Source: an uncultured Bacteroidales bacterium (GTDB taxonomy: Bacteria > Bacteroidota > Bacteroidia > Bacteroidales > Paludibacteraceae). Taken from it: DNA of 64,000 nucleotides. Location of the stretch: the NCBI GenBank assembly GCA_902784585.1, contig CACZVM010000004.1:62001-126000 (forward strand). The letters run 5' to 3'. Made by a program: the position numbers and the translations under genes. Within the stretch, counting starts at the first letter, position 1. Each line of letters begins with the position of its first letter. Positions 18,219 through 28,008 of the stretch are shown piece by piece. The notes under the pieces are model-generated. The model ran no database searches. It saw only the letters and a program-made list of their open reading frames with translations, and had not been told where the DNA came from.

Positions 18219-19757
18219 ATGTTTTCAAATCAACCCAAAGGGCTCTTTGCTCTCGCGCTCGCGAACACAGGCGAACGCTTCGGCTACTACACGATGTTAG
18301 CTGTCTTTGCGCTCTTCTTGCGCGCTAATTTTGGTTTGGCACCGGGTACAGCCGGTCTGATCTATTCGTCGTTCTTAGGACTGGTGTATTTCCTGCCGCT
18401 GGTAGGTGGTATATTGGCTGACAAGATCGGCTATGGCAAGTGCGTGACCATCGGTATTATTGTGATGTTCATCGGTTATCTGCTGCTGGCTATTCCTCTG
18501 GGCGGCATTGACAACGGTGCGATCGCACTGCCGATGACGGCGATGTTCGCAGCCCTGGTGCTGATCAGTTTCGGTACGGGTCTGTTCAAGGGAAACCTGC
18601 AAGTGATGGTAGGTAATCTGTATGACGATCCGAAGTACGCCGATCGTCGCGACGCAGCATTCTCGCTCTTCTATATGGCGATCAATATCGGCGCGATGTT
18701 CGCTCCTACGGCAGCCGTTAAGATCATGGCTTGGGCGCAGGAGGCACTGGGTTACAGCGTGAACGACAGTTATCATTTCGCCTTCATGGTGGCATGTGCT
18801 TCGCTGGTCTTCAGTATAGCCATCTACTATGCTTGCCGCCCCTGGTTCAAGCACGTAGAGCACACGGCCAAGCAGGCTGCCGCTGCCGGCCAGCAGGTGG
18901 AACAGCTGACACCGGAGCAGACCAAGAAACGTATCGTGGCATTGTGCCTGGTATTCACGGTAGTGCTCTTCTTCTGGATGGCCTTCCATCAGAACGGCTT
19001 GACGCTGACCTATTTTGCCAATGAGTTCGTCACTCCGGTAGTGACCGGCGTACAGACGATGGCCTTCGACATCATCAACTTGGTGATGGTAGCCATCCTC
19101 GTCTATGCACTATTTGGTCTGTTCGGCGAAGGTTCGCGCAAGGCGAAGATGATCTGGAGTTGTGTTGGTATCGTTTCGATGGCTGTATTGGCCTACAAAC
19201 TCTTCAACCACCCGGCATCCATAGAGATAGCTGCACCTATCTTCCAGCAGTTTAACCCCTTCTACGTAGTAGCCCTGACACCGATCAGTCTGGCTATCTT
19301 CGGTGCGCTGGCCAAGCGCAAGAAAGAGCCGTCAGCACCGCGTAAGATCGCCTATGGAATGGTGGTGGCTGCCGCTGCATATGTCTTTATGGCCCTGTGT
19401 TCTGTCAATCTGCTCTCGCCGAGTGCGCAGGAGCTGGCACGCGTAGGCGGCGACGCTACGTTCGCCAACGCCAACGTGCTGATCATCACCTATCTGATCC
19501 TTACCTTCGGTGAGCTGCTGCTCAGCCCGATGGGTATATCGTTCGTCAGCAAGGTGGCACCTCCGCAGTACAAAGGTGCGATGATGGGTCTGTGGTTCGT
19601 AGCTACGGCATTGGGTAATATGCTGGTGGCAGTAGGTGGATTCCTCTGGGGTTCGCTGCCTCTGTGGCTGGTATGGAGCGTGTTCGTAGGCGTTTGCCTC
19701 GTCGCTGCAATCTTCATGTTCGCCATCATGGGCAAACTGGAGGATGCAACGAAGTAG
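18219..19757 (+). CDS. POT-family proton-coupled peptide transporter
   Basis: Inner-membrane di-/tripeptide importer of the major facilitator superfamily (PTR2/POT). The diagnostic ExxERFxYY-type motif is at residues 18-25 as GERFGYYTM. About 12-14 hydrophobic helices follow; LADKIGYGK is the loop 2-3 MFS motif and FSLFYMAINIGAM the second POT signature. The length of 512 residues is typical. It stands 21 bases after ilvE across an AT-rich repeat spacer. Peptide uptake would suit an organism that secretes proteases and uses aspartate (inference). Confidence 0.9.
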   Translation: MFSNQPKGLFALALANTGERFGYYTMLAVFALFLRANFGLAPGTAGLIYSSFLGLVYFLPLVGGILADKIGYGKCVTIGIIVMFIGYLLLAIPLGGIDNGAIALPMTAMFAALVLISFGTGLFKGNLQVMVGNLYDDPKYADRRDAAFSLFYMAINIGAMFAPTAAVKIMAWAQEALGYSVNDSYHFAFMVACASLVFSIAIYYACRPWFKHVEHTAKQAAAAGQQVEQLTPEQTKKRIVALCLVFTVVLFFWMAFHQNGLTLTYFANEFVTPVVTGVQTMAFDIINLVMVAILVYALFGLFGEGSRKAKMIWSCVGIVSMAVLAYKLFNHPASIEIAAPIFQQFNPFYVVALTPISLAIFGALAKRKKEPSAPRKIAYGMVVAAAAYVFMALCSVNLLSPSAQELARVGGDATFANANVLIITYLILTFGELLLSPMGISFVSKVAPPQYKGAMMGLWFVATALGNMLVAVGGFLWGSLPLWLVWSVFVGVCLVAAIFMFAIMGKLEDATK

Positions 19758-19794
19758 TGAACAGAGAATAAGGACTAATGAATAAGGTATATTC

Positions 19795-20391
19795 ATGGAA
19801 GAAGTAATCAAATATTTTCAAGCCAATGAGGCACGTATTGCTGCATTGGAAGCAGAGATCGCCGAGCTGAAAGTGCGCGTGGCGGAACTGATGAACCGTC
19901 CCGCTCCGGAACCGCAGGTGGTGGAGAAGATCGTGGAGAAACCCGTAGAGGTGATCAAGGAAGTGGTGGTAGAAAAACCGGTGGTAGTGGCTGCGCCTGT
20001 AGTGGCACCTGAACCGGAACCCGCAGCAGAAAAGCCGGTTGCCGAGCCGGAACCGCAAGCTGTTGTAGAACCGGAGCCGGCACCCATAGCAGAGCCGGAG
20101 CCCCAGAAGGAAGAGCCTCAGCCGGTAGTGGAAGAGAAAATATCGCCTAAGGCGGCCGTGTACGGCAAAGCCGTGAGCGACATCCGTCAGGCTATCTCGC
20201 TGGGCGACCGCTTCCTCTATCAGCGTGAGTTGTTCGGACAGAATGCCGAGCTGATGCAACGCACGCTGACCGAACTGAATGAACTGAGTTCGTTCGACGA
20301 GGCACTGGAGCATATCCGTCCGTTCGGTTGGGACCAAGAGAGCAATACCTACCAGCAGTTCCTCATCACCCTTCACCGCCGATTCGGATAA
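19795..20391 (+). CDS. Conserved protein with coiled-coil start and Pro/Glu hinge
   Basis: Function unknown. Residues 1-35 form a predicted coiled coil (ARIAALEAEIAELKVRVAEL). Residues 36-115 are a Pro-Glu-Val-Ala hinge of repeated EPEP and VVEK units, likely extended. Residues 120-198 are a compact helical domain: SDIRQAISLGDRFLYQRELF, LNELSSFDEALEHI and a C-terminal FLITLHRRFG. I recall the C-terminal domain from small Bacteroidales hypothetical proteins. There is no signal peptide, so it may be cytoplasmic or peripheral. Its stop codon directly precedes the rsmI ATG. Confidence 0.8.
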   Translation: MEEVIKYFQANEARIAALEAEIAELKVRVAELMNRPAPEPQVVEKIVEKPVEVIKEVVVEKPVVVAAPVVAPEPEPAAEKPVAEPEPQAVVEPEPAPIAEPEPQKEEPQPVVEEKISPKAAVYGKAVSDIRQAISLGDRFLYQRELFGQNAELMQRTLTELNELSSFDEALEHIRPFGWDQESNTYQQFLITLHRRFG

Positions 20392-21060
20392 ATGTTATAT
20401 ATCGTTCCCACACCGGTTGGTAATCTGCAGGACATGACGTTTCGTGCCATCGAGGTACTGAAGTCGGTAGATCTGATCCTGGCAGAAGACACGCGCACCA
20501 GTGGTGTGCTGCTGCTGCATTATGACATCCACACGCCGCTCAAGAGCCATCATAAGTTCAACGAACATGAGACGAGTGCGGACCTGGTGGAGCGACTGAA
20601 GGCAGGTGCGAACATCGCGTTGATCTCCGATGCGGGTACACCGGGCATCAGCGACCCCGGGTTCTTCCTGGTACGTGCTGCTGCCGAGGCGGACATCGAG
20701 ATACAATGCCTGCCCGGTGCCACTGCCTTCGTACCGGCTATCGTGGACAGCGGACTACCCAACAACCACTTCTACTTCGAGGGCTTCCTGCCGCAGAAGA
20801 AAGGGCGTCAGACACGCCTGCAGTACCTGGCAGCACTGGACCAGACCTTCATCATCTATGAGTCGCCCTTCCGTCTCGTGAAGACTCTGGAGCAGTTGGC
20901 CCAAGTGTGCGGTGAGACACGCAAAGCGAGTGTGAGTCGCGAGATCAGCAAGGTGCACGAGGAGACGGTAAGAGGCACGCTGGCCGAACTGATAAGTCAT
21001 TTTAAGCAAACCCCTCCGAAAGGCGAGATAGTTGTCTGCGTTGCAGGCGCTGAAAACTGA
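20392..21060 (+). CDS. rsmI: 16S rRNA (cytidine(1402)-2'-O)-methyltransferase
   Basis: Methylates the 2'-OH of C1402 in the ribosomal P site using SAM. It has the tetrapyrrole-methylase fold: PTPVGNLQDMTFRAIEVL at the N-terminus, LAEDTRTSG, ALISDAGTPGISDPG and CLPGATAFVPA, all canonical RsmI motifs. The 222 residues are slightly short; the C-terminal extension of some RsmI proteins is absent. It starts at the base after the previous stop codon. Confidence 0.93.
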   Translation: MLYIVPTPVGNLQDMTFRAIEVLKSVDLILAEDTRTSGVLLLHYDIHTPLKSHHKFNEHETSADLVERLKAGANIALISDAGTPGISDPGFFLVRAAAEADIEIQCLPGATAFVPAIVDSGLPNNHFYFEGFLPQKKGRQTRLQYLAALDQTFIIYESPFRLVKTLEQLAQVCGETRKASVSREISKVHEETVRGTLAELISHFKQTPPKGEIVVCVAGAEN

Positions 21061-21068
21061 ATGCTTTT

Positions 21069-22523
21069 ATGAGTGAGATGAAATCCCTGGCGAAGGACAC
21101 CGCCATCTACGGACTGAGTTCGATCGTAGGTAAGTTTCTCAACTACCTGCTCGTTCCACTCTATACCTATGCGTTGGCGCGCACGGCTGACTATGGCATC
21201 GTGACCAATATCTATGCCTGGACGGCATTGCTGCTCGTGCTGCTGACGTACGGCATGGAGACCGGATTCTTCCGTTTCGCCAACCGCGAAGACTACGATG
21301 CCAAGAGTGTGTACAAGACCGCTTTCCTGACGCTGTTCACGACCAGCGCTTTGTTCGCATTGCTCGTTTTCTTCTTCCGTCAACCTTTAGCAACCCTTTT
21401 GGGCTATGCCGACCATTCGGAGTTCGTGGCGATGATGTTCATCACGGTAGCCATAGATGCGTTTGCGTGCATTCCGTTCGCTTACCTGCGCTACCAAAAA
21501 CGACCGATCGTCTTCGCCTCGCTTAAGTTACTGTTCGTGGTACTGAACATAGCCTTCAACCTGCTGTTCTTAGTCGTGCTCGGCAAGAACGATGTGTTCT
21601 ATGTCTTCCTCAGTAACATCCTGGCCACCTCTATTCAGACCGTCTGTCTGTTGCCGTTCACGATGCCCAAAGGCGGACGATTTGACATCCAGGTACTCAA
21701 AGACATGCTTCGCTATTCCTTGCCGCTCTTGGTATTGGGCATAGCCGGCATCATGAACCAGACGCTGGACCGCATCCTCTTCCCCTATCTTTACACAGGC
21801 GCAGACGCACAAGCGCAACTCGGTATCTACGGCGCATGTTTCAAGGTGGCTATGGTCATGATGATGTTCACCCAGGCCTTCCGCTATGCCTACGAGCCCT
21901 TCGTGTTCGCCAAGCATAAAGACCGTCAATCGGTAGAAGCCTACGCAGACGCGATGAAGTACTACATCATCTTCTCGTACCTCATCCTCTTAGGCGTCAT
22001 CTTCTACTTGGATATCTTCCGTTACATCGTCTCCAGTGCATACTGGGAGGGACTGAAGATTGTGCCGGTCGTATTATGGACGTACGTGTTCCAAGGCATC
22101 TATTTCAACCTTAGTTTCTGGTATAAACTGACGGACGAGACCAAATGGGGTGCGTATTTCTCCATTATCGGCTTGGTCATTACACTGGTACTCCAAATCG
22201 TCGGCGTGCCGTTGATCGGCTATTGGGCGTCTTGCGGCAGTAGCTTAGTATGCTACTTCGTCATTATGCTCCTGTCCTATTTCATTGGTCAGAAGAAAGC
22301 TCCCATTCCGTACGATTTAAAGAGCATCGGCAAATATACCCTGCTTACCCTTACGTGGCTTGCGTTATTCTACTTCTGCCGTCTATATGTAACCGATAAT
22401 ATGTGGTTGCAAATGGGAATCGGCACTATCCTGTTGGCAGGATATCTTGTGAAACTTGTTCACGATGACTTCCCGCTCTCCGGTTTACCGGTGGTAGGCA
22501 AATATTTTAAAATGCAAAAATAA
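21069..22523 (+). CDS. Polysaccharide flippase, MOP superfamily (Wzx/MVF type)
   Basis: Predicted inner-membrane flippase for a lipid-linked glycan. The 484 residues hold 12-14 hydrophobic segments, beginning LAKDTAIYGLSSIVGKFLNY, with the Wzx-typical short basic loops and a conserved YGIVTNIYAWTALLLVL region. No membrane partner or polymerase is adjacent, so the substrate (O-antigen-like chain or lipid II) is open. A second flippase of different sequence lies at 25114. Confidence 0.85.
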   Translation: MSEMKSLAKDTAIYGLSSIVGKFLNYLLVPLYTYALARTADYGIVTNIYAWTALLLVLLTYGMETGFFRFANREDYDAKSVYKTAFLTLFTTSALFALLVFFFRQPLATLLGYADHSEFVAMMFITVAIDAFACIPFAYLRYQKRPIVFASLKLLFVVLNIAFNLLFLVVLGKNDVFYVFLSNILATSIQTVCLLPFTMPKGGRFDIQVLKDMLRYSLPLLVLGIAGIMNQTLDRILFPYLYTGADAQAQLGIYGACFKVAMVMMMFTQAFRYAYEPFVFAKHKDRQSVEAYADAMKYYIIFSYLILLGVIFYLDIFRYIVSSAYWEGLKIVPVVLWTYVFQGIYFNLSFWYKLTDETKWGAYFSIIGLVITLVLQIVGVPLIGYWASCGSSLVCYFVIMLLSYFIGQKKAPIPYDLKSIGKYTLLTLTWLALFYFCRLYVTDNMWLQMGIGTILLAGYLVKLVHDDFPLSGLPVVGKYFKMQK

Positions 22524-22551
22524 GAAAATGAACAAATAAGAAAATAGTTTT

Positions 22552-23172
22552 ATGTTTTCAGGAATTGTAGAAACAATGGCTCAGGTCGTTAAGATAGAGA
22601 CCGAGCAAACCAATAAGCACTTCACGCTTCGAAATCCGTTTAGCGAACCGCTGTCTATCGACCAATCGATTGCTCATAACGGTGTGTGCCTTACAGTTGT
22701 GAAGATAGAAGGTGACCTCTACACCGTCACGGCGATGCAAGAGACGCTGCGTCTGACGAACCTCGACCTACTGAAAGTCGGCGACTTCGTCAACGTAGAG
22801 CGTTCGATGATGATGGGCACGCGGCTGGACGGACATATCGTGCAGGGACATGTGGACCAGATGGCACGTTGTATAGAAGCTAAAGAGACCGACGGCAGTT
22901 GGTACTACCGTTTTGAGTATGACTCGTCCCGCGATATGATCGAACGCGGATATTTCTGCGTGGACAAAGGGTCGGTAAGCATCAACGGCGTGAGTCTGAC
23001 GGTGTGCGAACCTGATGTCAAAGGCGACAAAGGGTATGTGTCCGTCTGCATCATTCCCTATACCCACGAGAACACCAACTTCCGTTATATCGAGGTAGGC
23101 ACAGTGGTGAACCTGGAGTTTGACATCCTAGGCAAATACCTCTCGCGCTATGCAGCGATATTACAGAATTAA
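22552..23172 (+). CDS. ribE: Riboflavin synthase alpha subunit
   Basis: Dismutates 6,7-dimethyl-8-ribityllumazine to riboflavin. Two lumazine-binding repeats are visible: residues 1-95 (MFSGIVETMAQV, SIDQSIAHNGVCLTVV) and 96-195 (HIVQGHVDQMAR, DKGSVSINGVSLTV, THENTNF). 206 residues. It complements ribBA on the other strand at 6.9 kb; ribD and ribH are not in the window. No FMN riboswitch is seen upstream, only a 28-base AT-rich gap. Confidence 0.94.
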   Translation: MFSGIVETMAQVVKIETEQTNKHFTLRNPFSEPLSIDQSIAHNGVCLTVVKIEGDLYTVTAMQETLRLTNLDLLKVGDFVNVERSMMMGTRLDGHIVQGHVDQMARCIEAKETDGSWYYRFEYDSSRDMIERGYFCVDKGSVSINGVSLTVCEPDVKGDKGYVSVCIIPYTHENTNFRYIEVGTVVNLEFDILGKYLSRYAAILQN

Positions 23173-23197
23173 GAATTCAAAATTAAAAATTATATAT

Positions 23198-23782
23198 ATG
23201 GACAAGATTAGTTATGCATTAGGCCTAAGTATGGGCCAGAACTTAATGGGTAGCGGCGTGGAAAAACTGAACTATCAGGACCTCGCCAAAGGCATCGAAG
23301 ACGTGCTTACCCACCAGCAGCCTCAGATCACGTATCAGGAGGCACAACAAGTGTTGAACACCTTCTTCCAGGAACTGGAGCAGAAGATAGCAGGTGCCGC
23401 CAAGGCTGACGGTGAGAAGTTTCTCGCCGAGAATGCCAAGCGCGAAGGCGTGAAGACGACGGACAGCGGACTGCAATACGAGATCCTGGAACCCTCGCTG
23501 GGTCAGAAACCCAAAGCCACCGACACAGTGCGTGTGCACTACGAGGGTACGCTGATCGACGGCACGGTTTTTGACAGCAGCTACAAGCGCGGCGAGTCGA
23601 TCACCTTCCCGCTCAACGGCGTGATAAAGGGTTGGACCGAAGGTCTGCAACTAATGTCGATCGGTTCGAAATACAAGTTCTTCATCCCCTACCAGCTGGC
23701 TTACGGCGAGCGCGGAGCAGGTCAGACTATCCCACCCTACGCTGCCCTGATCTTCACCGTAGAACTGCTGGGAATAGAGTGA
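23198..23782 (+). CDS. FKBP-type peptidyl-prolyl isomerase, no signal peptide
   Basis: Prolyl isomerase and likely chaperone. Residues 1-90 form an FkpA/Mip-like helical N-terminal domain (YALGLSMGQNL, EKFLAENAKREGVKT). The FKBP barrel spans about 100-194, with [19 protein letters not shown] and [15 protein letters not shown] and a closing [17 protein letters not shown]. Start at ATG 23198 (MDKISYAL), since the residues upstream derive from an AT-rich repeat. No export signal is visible, unlike the next gene, suggesting a cytoplasmic isoform. Confidence 0.9.
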   Translation: MDKISYALGLSMGQNLMGSGVEKLNYQDLAKGIEDVLTHQQPQITYQEAQQVLNTFFQELEQKIAGAAKADGEKFLAENAKREGVKTTDSGLQYEILEPSLGQKPKATDTVRVHYEGTLIDGTVFDSSYKRGESITFPLNGVIKGWTEGLQLMSIGSKYKFFIPYQLAYGERGAGQTIPPYAALIFTVELLGIE

Positions 23783-23846
23783 GAAATTAAGAATTAAGAA
23801 TTAAGAATTCAAAATTAAGAATTAACTAATAAATTACAAATCACAA

Positions 23847-25091
23847 ATGAAAAAGATTTCAATCTTTCTGCTTGCCGCCCTGGCGATGATCTCGTGCGGC
23901 AACAGCTACAAGGCACAAGATGCCGTACTTACCAACGAGGCTGACTCGGTGAACTATGCCATCGGTCTGCTCAACGGTTTGCAGATCAAGATGTATTACC
24001 TCCAGAACGACAGCAGCGATGCAGCCGTAACGGAGTTTATCGATGCACTCGAGAATGCGTACCTCGACAAAGAGGAGAAACTCAATGACATTCAGAATGC
24101 CGGCCGTCAGTTCGGTGGCGCTGTGAAGAGTTATGAGAAAGAGGGTCTGGCAGAGAACAAAGCCTGGACACTCAACGAGAAACTCTATTTCCAGGGTCTG
24201 GTGAATGCCCTGCTGGAAGACACCAGTGTGATGAATATCACGACAGCTGAAGAGTTCTTCCGTACCGCTTATCAGGCAAAGATAGAGGGTGAAGCCGACA
24301 AAGCCATCACCGCCAAGTGCCCGAAGAAAGCCAAGACGGTAGAACTGAACAACTACAACGACAGCCTCAACTATTCGTTCGGCTTCATGAACGGTACGCA
24401 GATCAAGATGTACCTGCTTGCTGACGACACAACCGGTACGGCGTTCGATGACTTCATCGACAACGTAAACGCAGGTCTGAAGCAGAATATACGTAATCCG
24501 CAAGTAGTGAACATGGCCAAGAACATCGGTCAGGCTATCCGCGAACAAGAACCCGTCGGACTGCTGGGTATCGCAGGTCTGGAGACCAACTACGACCTGA
24601 TCAAACAGGGTTTCATCAACGGTCTGTACAATTACACTGAGCAACTCGACATGCAGGCAGCAGGTCAGTATGTAGAGGCCGTCATCGCCCGTCTGCGCTT
24701 CGGCGAGACCAAAGAGGCCGGTGAGAAATTCTTGCAGGAGAATGCCCTGCGTGACGAAGTGAAAGTGACCGAGAGCGGCCTGCAGTATGAGGTACTCGTG
24801 CCCGGTAAGGGTCCGAAACCGACGGCTGAATCTACCGTCAAAGTGCACTACGAGGGTACGCTGATCGACGGCACTATCTTCGACAGCAGTTATCAGCGTG
24901 GCGAACCGATCGAGTTCCCGCTCAACGGTGTGATCAAAGGTTGGACCGAAGGTCTGCAACTGATGCCCGTGGGTGCCAAATACAAATTGTACATCCCCTA
25001 CGAGCTGGGTTACGGCGAGCGCGGTGCCGGCCAGTCGATCCCGCCCTACGCTACTCTCATCTTCACGGTAGAGTTGCTCGAGATCAAGTAA
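23847..25091 (+). CDS. FKBP-type peptidyl-prolyl isomerase lipoprotein with duplicated N-domain
   Basis: Predicted lipoprotein: signal peptide ending in the lipobox AMISC, Cys at residue 17. Two copies of a helical domain follow, at about 30-130 and 165-265. The cores match ([17 protein letters not shown] and [17 protein letters not shown]), and each has an Asp-rich loop. The linker [20 protein letters not shown] leads to the FKBP domain (about 320-414: [19 protein letters not shown]). FkpA/Mip proteins have one N-terminal dimerisation domain; the duplication here is unusual. Its C-terminal half is near-identical in places to the preceding gene, so one arose by duplication. Confidence 0.9.
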   Translation: MKKISIFLLAALAMISCGNSYKAQDAVLTNEADSVNYAIGLLNGLQIKMYYLQNDSSDAAVTEFIDALENAYLDKEEKLNDIQNAGRQFGGAVKSYEKEGLAENKAWTLNEKLYFQGLVNALLEDTSVMNITTAEEFFRTAYQAKIEGEADKAITAKCPKKAKTVELNNYNDSLNYSFGFMNGTQIKMYLLADDTTGTAFDDFIDNVNAGLKQNIRNPQVVNMAKNIGQAIREQEPVGLLGIAGLETNYDLIKQGFINGLYNYTEQLDMQAAGQYVEAVIARLRFGETKEAGEKFLQENALRDEVKVTESGLQYEVLVPGKGPKPTAESTVKVHYEGTLIDGTIFDSSYQRGEPIEFPLNGVIKGWTEGLQLMPVGAKYKLYIPYELGYGERGAGQSIPPYATLIFTVELLEIK

Positions 25092-25113
25092 ATCCACTAA
25101 ACGCTACACGTTT

Positions 25114-26598
25114 ATGGGCGTCATCGCCAAACAATCTATACGCGGAACGATAGTGACCTATCTGGGCATAGGCGTAGGTATTATCACGACGTTCTTTGTG
25201 TTGACCCGTTTCCTCACAGCAGAGGAAATCGGGTTGGCACGCGTGTTGATTGATGCCGCAACACTCTTCATCGGACTGGCGCAACTGGGAACGAACAGCA
25301 GCGTCATCCGTTTCTACCCGTATTTTCGGGACGGCGACGACGACCACGGGTTCTTCTTCTGGGCGCTGGTGGTGCCCCTGATCGGTTTCCTGCTCTTCGC
25401 CCTGATATACTGGGGTTGCCGTGTACCGCTGGGTGCATGGTTTGGCGAGAAATCACCGCTGTTTGTGGAGTACTATTATTTCGTACTTCCCCTAGCGTTC
25501 TTCATGTTGTATCAGTCGATATGCGAGAACACAAGCAATGTACTGATGCACATTGTCGTGCCGCGTGCGGTACGCGAACTGATAGTACGCGTGGGACTGC
25601 TGGTGCTTTACCTGCTCTACGCTTTCCGCGTGCTGTCACTCGACGGACTGGTGATAGGTCTATGCGTCAACTACGCCGTGGCAGCACTGATCAACCTCTG
25701 CTATTTCTTCTCGCTGCGTCGTATCAGCCTGCGGCCTGATTGGGCATTCCTGCGTACCAACCCGCAGTTGGTCCGCCGCTACCTGATCTACACACTATTC
25801 CTCATCGTCTCCGCACTGACTTCCACGCTGGCTCCTACTCTCTCGTCGTTCTTCGTAACGGCGAAGATGGGACTCGATTCGACAGGTATCTTCGCTATAG
25901 CAACGTATATGGCGGTGATGGTGAGTGTGCCTTATCGTTCGGTGACGGCTATCGCGTCGCCTCAACTGGCGCGAGCCATCAAGGAGCAGAACAGCGACGA
26001 GTGCTCCCAACTGCTGCAACAGGTGACACGTAACCTGCTCCTCATCGGTGGGTTTATCCTGCTGGCTATATGGTTGAATATCGACCTGATCTTCTATATC
26101 CTGCCTAACGGTGAGACTTTTGCCACGGCCAAGTACGTGGTACTTATCCTGGGTGTCAGCCAATTGGTTTTGGCTACATTCTCTTTCTGCCTGACGGCAC
26201 TCAGCTACAGTCGCTTCTATGCATTCAGCCTGTTGCTGGCACTGGTGCTGACTGTCAGTGCCATCGTGCTCAACAACTACTTAATCCCGCTTTATGGCAT
26301 GGATGGCGCAGCTGCAAGCAACCTGCTCAGCTACGGACTCTATTTCGCCCTGGCACTGCTGACTGTCCGAGTGACGTGCCGCTACCAGATACTCAATCGT
26401 CAGTGGGTGTATATCCTGCTCCTGCTGGCGGCACTGTTTACGCTGAACATGCTCTGGCAATATTATCTGCCGATCCACAACCTCTGGCTCGACAGTCTGG
26501 TGCGCAGCGTCGTTCTGCTGGGCGGAGGTGCACTTATTGCCTATAAATCCAAATTCTCACCGGAGATAAATGCGCTACTTCATAAGTTTTTCATATAA
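25114..26598 (+). CDS. Polysaccharide flippase-like membrane protein
   Basis: Second MOP-superfamily exporter of the window; 494 residues with about 14 membrane segments, starting IRGTIVTYLGIGVGIITTFF and with RFLTAEEIGLARVL in the first loop, the usual layout of Bacteroidota O-antigen/lipopolysaccharide flippases. It is not closely similar to the flippase at 21069. Its last 29 bases overlap truA, so translation is probably coupled. Confidence 0.82.
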   Translation: MGVIAKQSIRGTIVTYLGIGVGIITTFFVLTRFLTAEEIGLARVLIDAATLFIGLAQLGTNSSVIRFYPYFRDGDDDHGFFFWALVVPLIGFLLFALIYWGCRVPLGAWFGEKSPLFVEYYYFVLPLAFFMLYQSICENTSNVLMHIVVPRAVRELIVRVGLLVLYLLYAFRVLSLDGLVIGLCVNYAVAALINLCYFFSLRRISLRPDWAFLRTNPQLVRRYLIYTLFLIVSALTSTLAPTLSSFFVTAKMGLDSTGIFAIATYMAVMVSVPYRSVTAIASPQLARAIKEQNSDECSQLLQQVTRNLLLIGGFILLAIWLNIDLIFYILPNGETFATAKYVVLILGVSQLVLATFSFCLTALSYSRFYAFSLLLALVLTVSAIVLNNYLIPLYGMDGAAASNLLSYGLYFALALLTVRVTCRYQILNRQWVYILLLLAALFTLNMLWQYYLPIHNLWLDSLVRSVVLLGGGALIAYKSKFSPEINALLHKFFI

Positions 26599-27316
26599 GG
26601 GTACAGCATTTCACGGCTCGCAGACGCAGCCGAATGGAGTGACGGTTCAGGAGACGATGGAACAAGCCTTCGCCACCATCCTACGCGTACCCGTGGCCTT
26701 GACCTTCTCCGGCCGCACCGATGCGGGTGTACATGCCGAACAGATGGTAGCGCATTTCGATCAGGATAAAGCCTTGCCGGCGAACCTGGCTTCGCGACTC
26801 AACAACCTGTTGCCGTCGTCTATCGCCATCCACGACATCCGTCCGGTGACCAACGAGGCACACGCGCGCTTTGATGCCGTCGCCCGCACCTACCATTATC
26901 GTATCACGATGCGCAAGGATCCCTTTGCGGCCGAACTGCGTACACGTGTAGCCAGAGGACTGGACTTCGAAGCAATGAACAGTGCGGCTCAACTGCTACT
27001 CGGCCGTCAGGACTTCGCCTCTTTCTGCCGCGTACATACAGATGTTAAGACTACTATCTGCGACGTACGCGAGGCACGATGGATAATAGAGAACGACAAC
27101 GAAGCCACCTTCGTCATCACAGCCGATCGTTTTCTGCGTAACATGGTGCGCGCCGTAGTGGGTACGCTCTTCGAAGTAGGCCGCGGTAAGATGACGCAGG
27201 AGCAGTTCCGCGCCGTGATTGCAGCACAAGACAGGCGGAGTGCAGGTCACTCTGCTCCGCCTGAGGGATTATTCCTTGTAGCTATCGATTATCCGAGAGA
27301 TCTCTTTTTAGAATAG
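26570..27316 (+). CDS. truA: tRNA pseudouridine(38-40) synthase
   Basis: Makes pseudouridine in the anticodon stem of many tRNAs. It has the catalytic motif FSGRTDAGVHAEQM (nucleophilic Asp) near residue 50, YHYRI around 110, FLRNMVRAVVGTL near 190 and GHSAPPEGLFLV at the end, with an N-terminus ISFSYKGTAFHGSQ. 248 residues. The 3' end overlaps the convergent gene at 27289 by 28 bases, with no terminator between them. Confidence 0.94.
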   Translation: MRYFISFSYKGTAFHGSQTQPNGVTVQETMEQAFATILRVPVALTFSGRTDAGVHAEQMVAHFDQDKALPANLASRLNNLLPSSIAIHDIRPVTNEAHARFDAVARTYHYRITMRKDPFAAELRTRVARGLDFEAMNSAAQLLLGRQDFASFCRVHTDVKTTICDVREARWIIENDNEATFVITADRFLRNMVRAVVGTLFEVGRGKMTQEQFRAVIAAQDRRSAGHSAPPEGLFLVAIDYPRDLFLE

Positions 27317-28008
27317 GCATACCCAAGCGCCAGGAATGCCATAAACAGGTATACCGGCCATCCGTCGCCTATCGGACACCAGCAGTGTCCATATTCTTCT
27401 TCATGTATGCATCCATCCAACGCATCAGACCCGCACACCGAGCATACCCATTTCTCGCCATCCCAGATCCACTGACACTGATCGCAGACGCCCGGCGGCA
27501 AGGACGGTGCCAGCCGAGGTGCAGCACTGCGCGTCATCCGTGCGTATGTCTCATCGCCCGTGATTCCACCGCGTACCAACGAAGCAGAGGTAAGAAGGCC
27601 CTGCACGGTAGGTATAGACAACTGGCTATAGACAATGCCGCGCGACGTATTGTTGATGCTGCTCGTGGGTTGCATTGATACACCCGCTCCTCCGCCTCCT
27701 ACTTCCACTACGCGCTGCGAAGAGGTGGTGTGTATGCGCATGGGTGCCGTCGGTGCACTATTCGCCGCACTCGGTCCTTCCATCTGACTCACCGCTACCT
27801 GCGGCACCACCACGCTATGACGCCAGCGCGCAGACGAGGAAATATGTACGGCAGCCGAACCGTTATAACGGGAAGAATAGTTGACAGAAGCCCCTACGTG
27901 CGGAGCCTCCACATAAGCCTTCTGCAAGAAAACCACCTGCAAAAGACAGATGCCCCATAGCACGAAGCAGACACCTACTAATATATATAACCAAAACGGT
28001 TTTTTCAT
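27289..28008 (-). CDS. Exported protein with C-terminal Cys pairs and membrane tail (SLPPG family, copy 1)
   Basis: Unknown function. Residues 1-30 form a signal or anchor helix. The middle is Ser/Gly/Thr-rich (MRIHTTSSQRVVEVGGGGAG). Then comes a Cys-rich block, APSLPPGVCDQC, WVCSVCGSDALDGC and GHCWCPIGDGW, with pairs spaced like a zinc-ribbon or disulfide fold. It ends with a membrane helix (PVYLFMAFLALGYAY) and basic residues. The gene at 36394 has the same plan and the same SLPPG-C-x-x-C core. It overlaps the preceding tail-protein gene by ATGA, as if both are made together. Confidence 0.75.
   Translation of the reverse strand: MKKPFWLYILVGVCFVLWGICLLQVVFLQKAYVEAPHVGASVNYSSRYNGSAAVHISSSARWRHSVVVPQVAVSQMEGPSAANSAPTAPMRIHTTSSQRVVEVGGGGAGVSMQPTSSINNTSRGIVYSQLSIPTVQGLLTSASLVRGGITGDETYARMTRSAAPRLAPSLPPGVCDQCQWIWDGEKWVCSVCGSDALDGCIHEEEYGHCWCPIGDGWPVYLFMAFLALGYAYSKKRSLG

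Noticed and set aside
22524..22551. FMN riboswitch in front of ribE (or ribBA)
   Set aside because: Gap is 28 bases of AT-rich sequence; ribBA overlaps the upstream gene, so no room for the aptamer.
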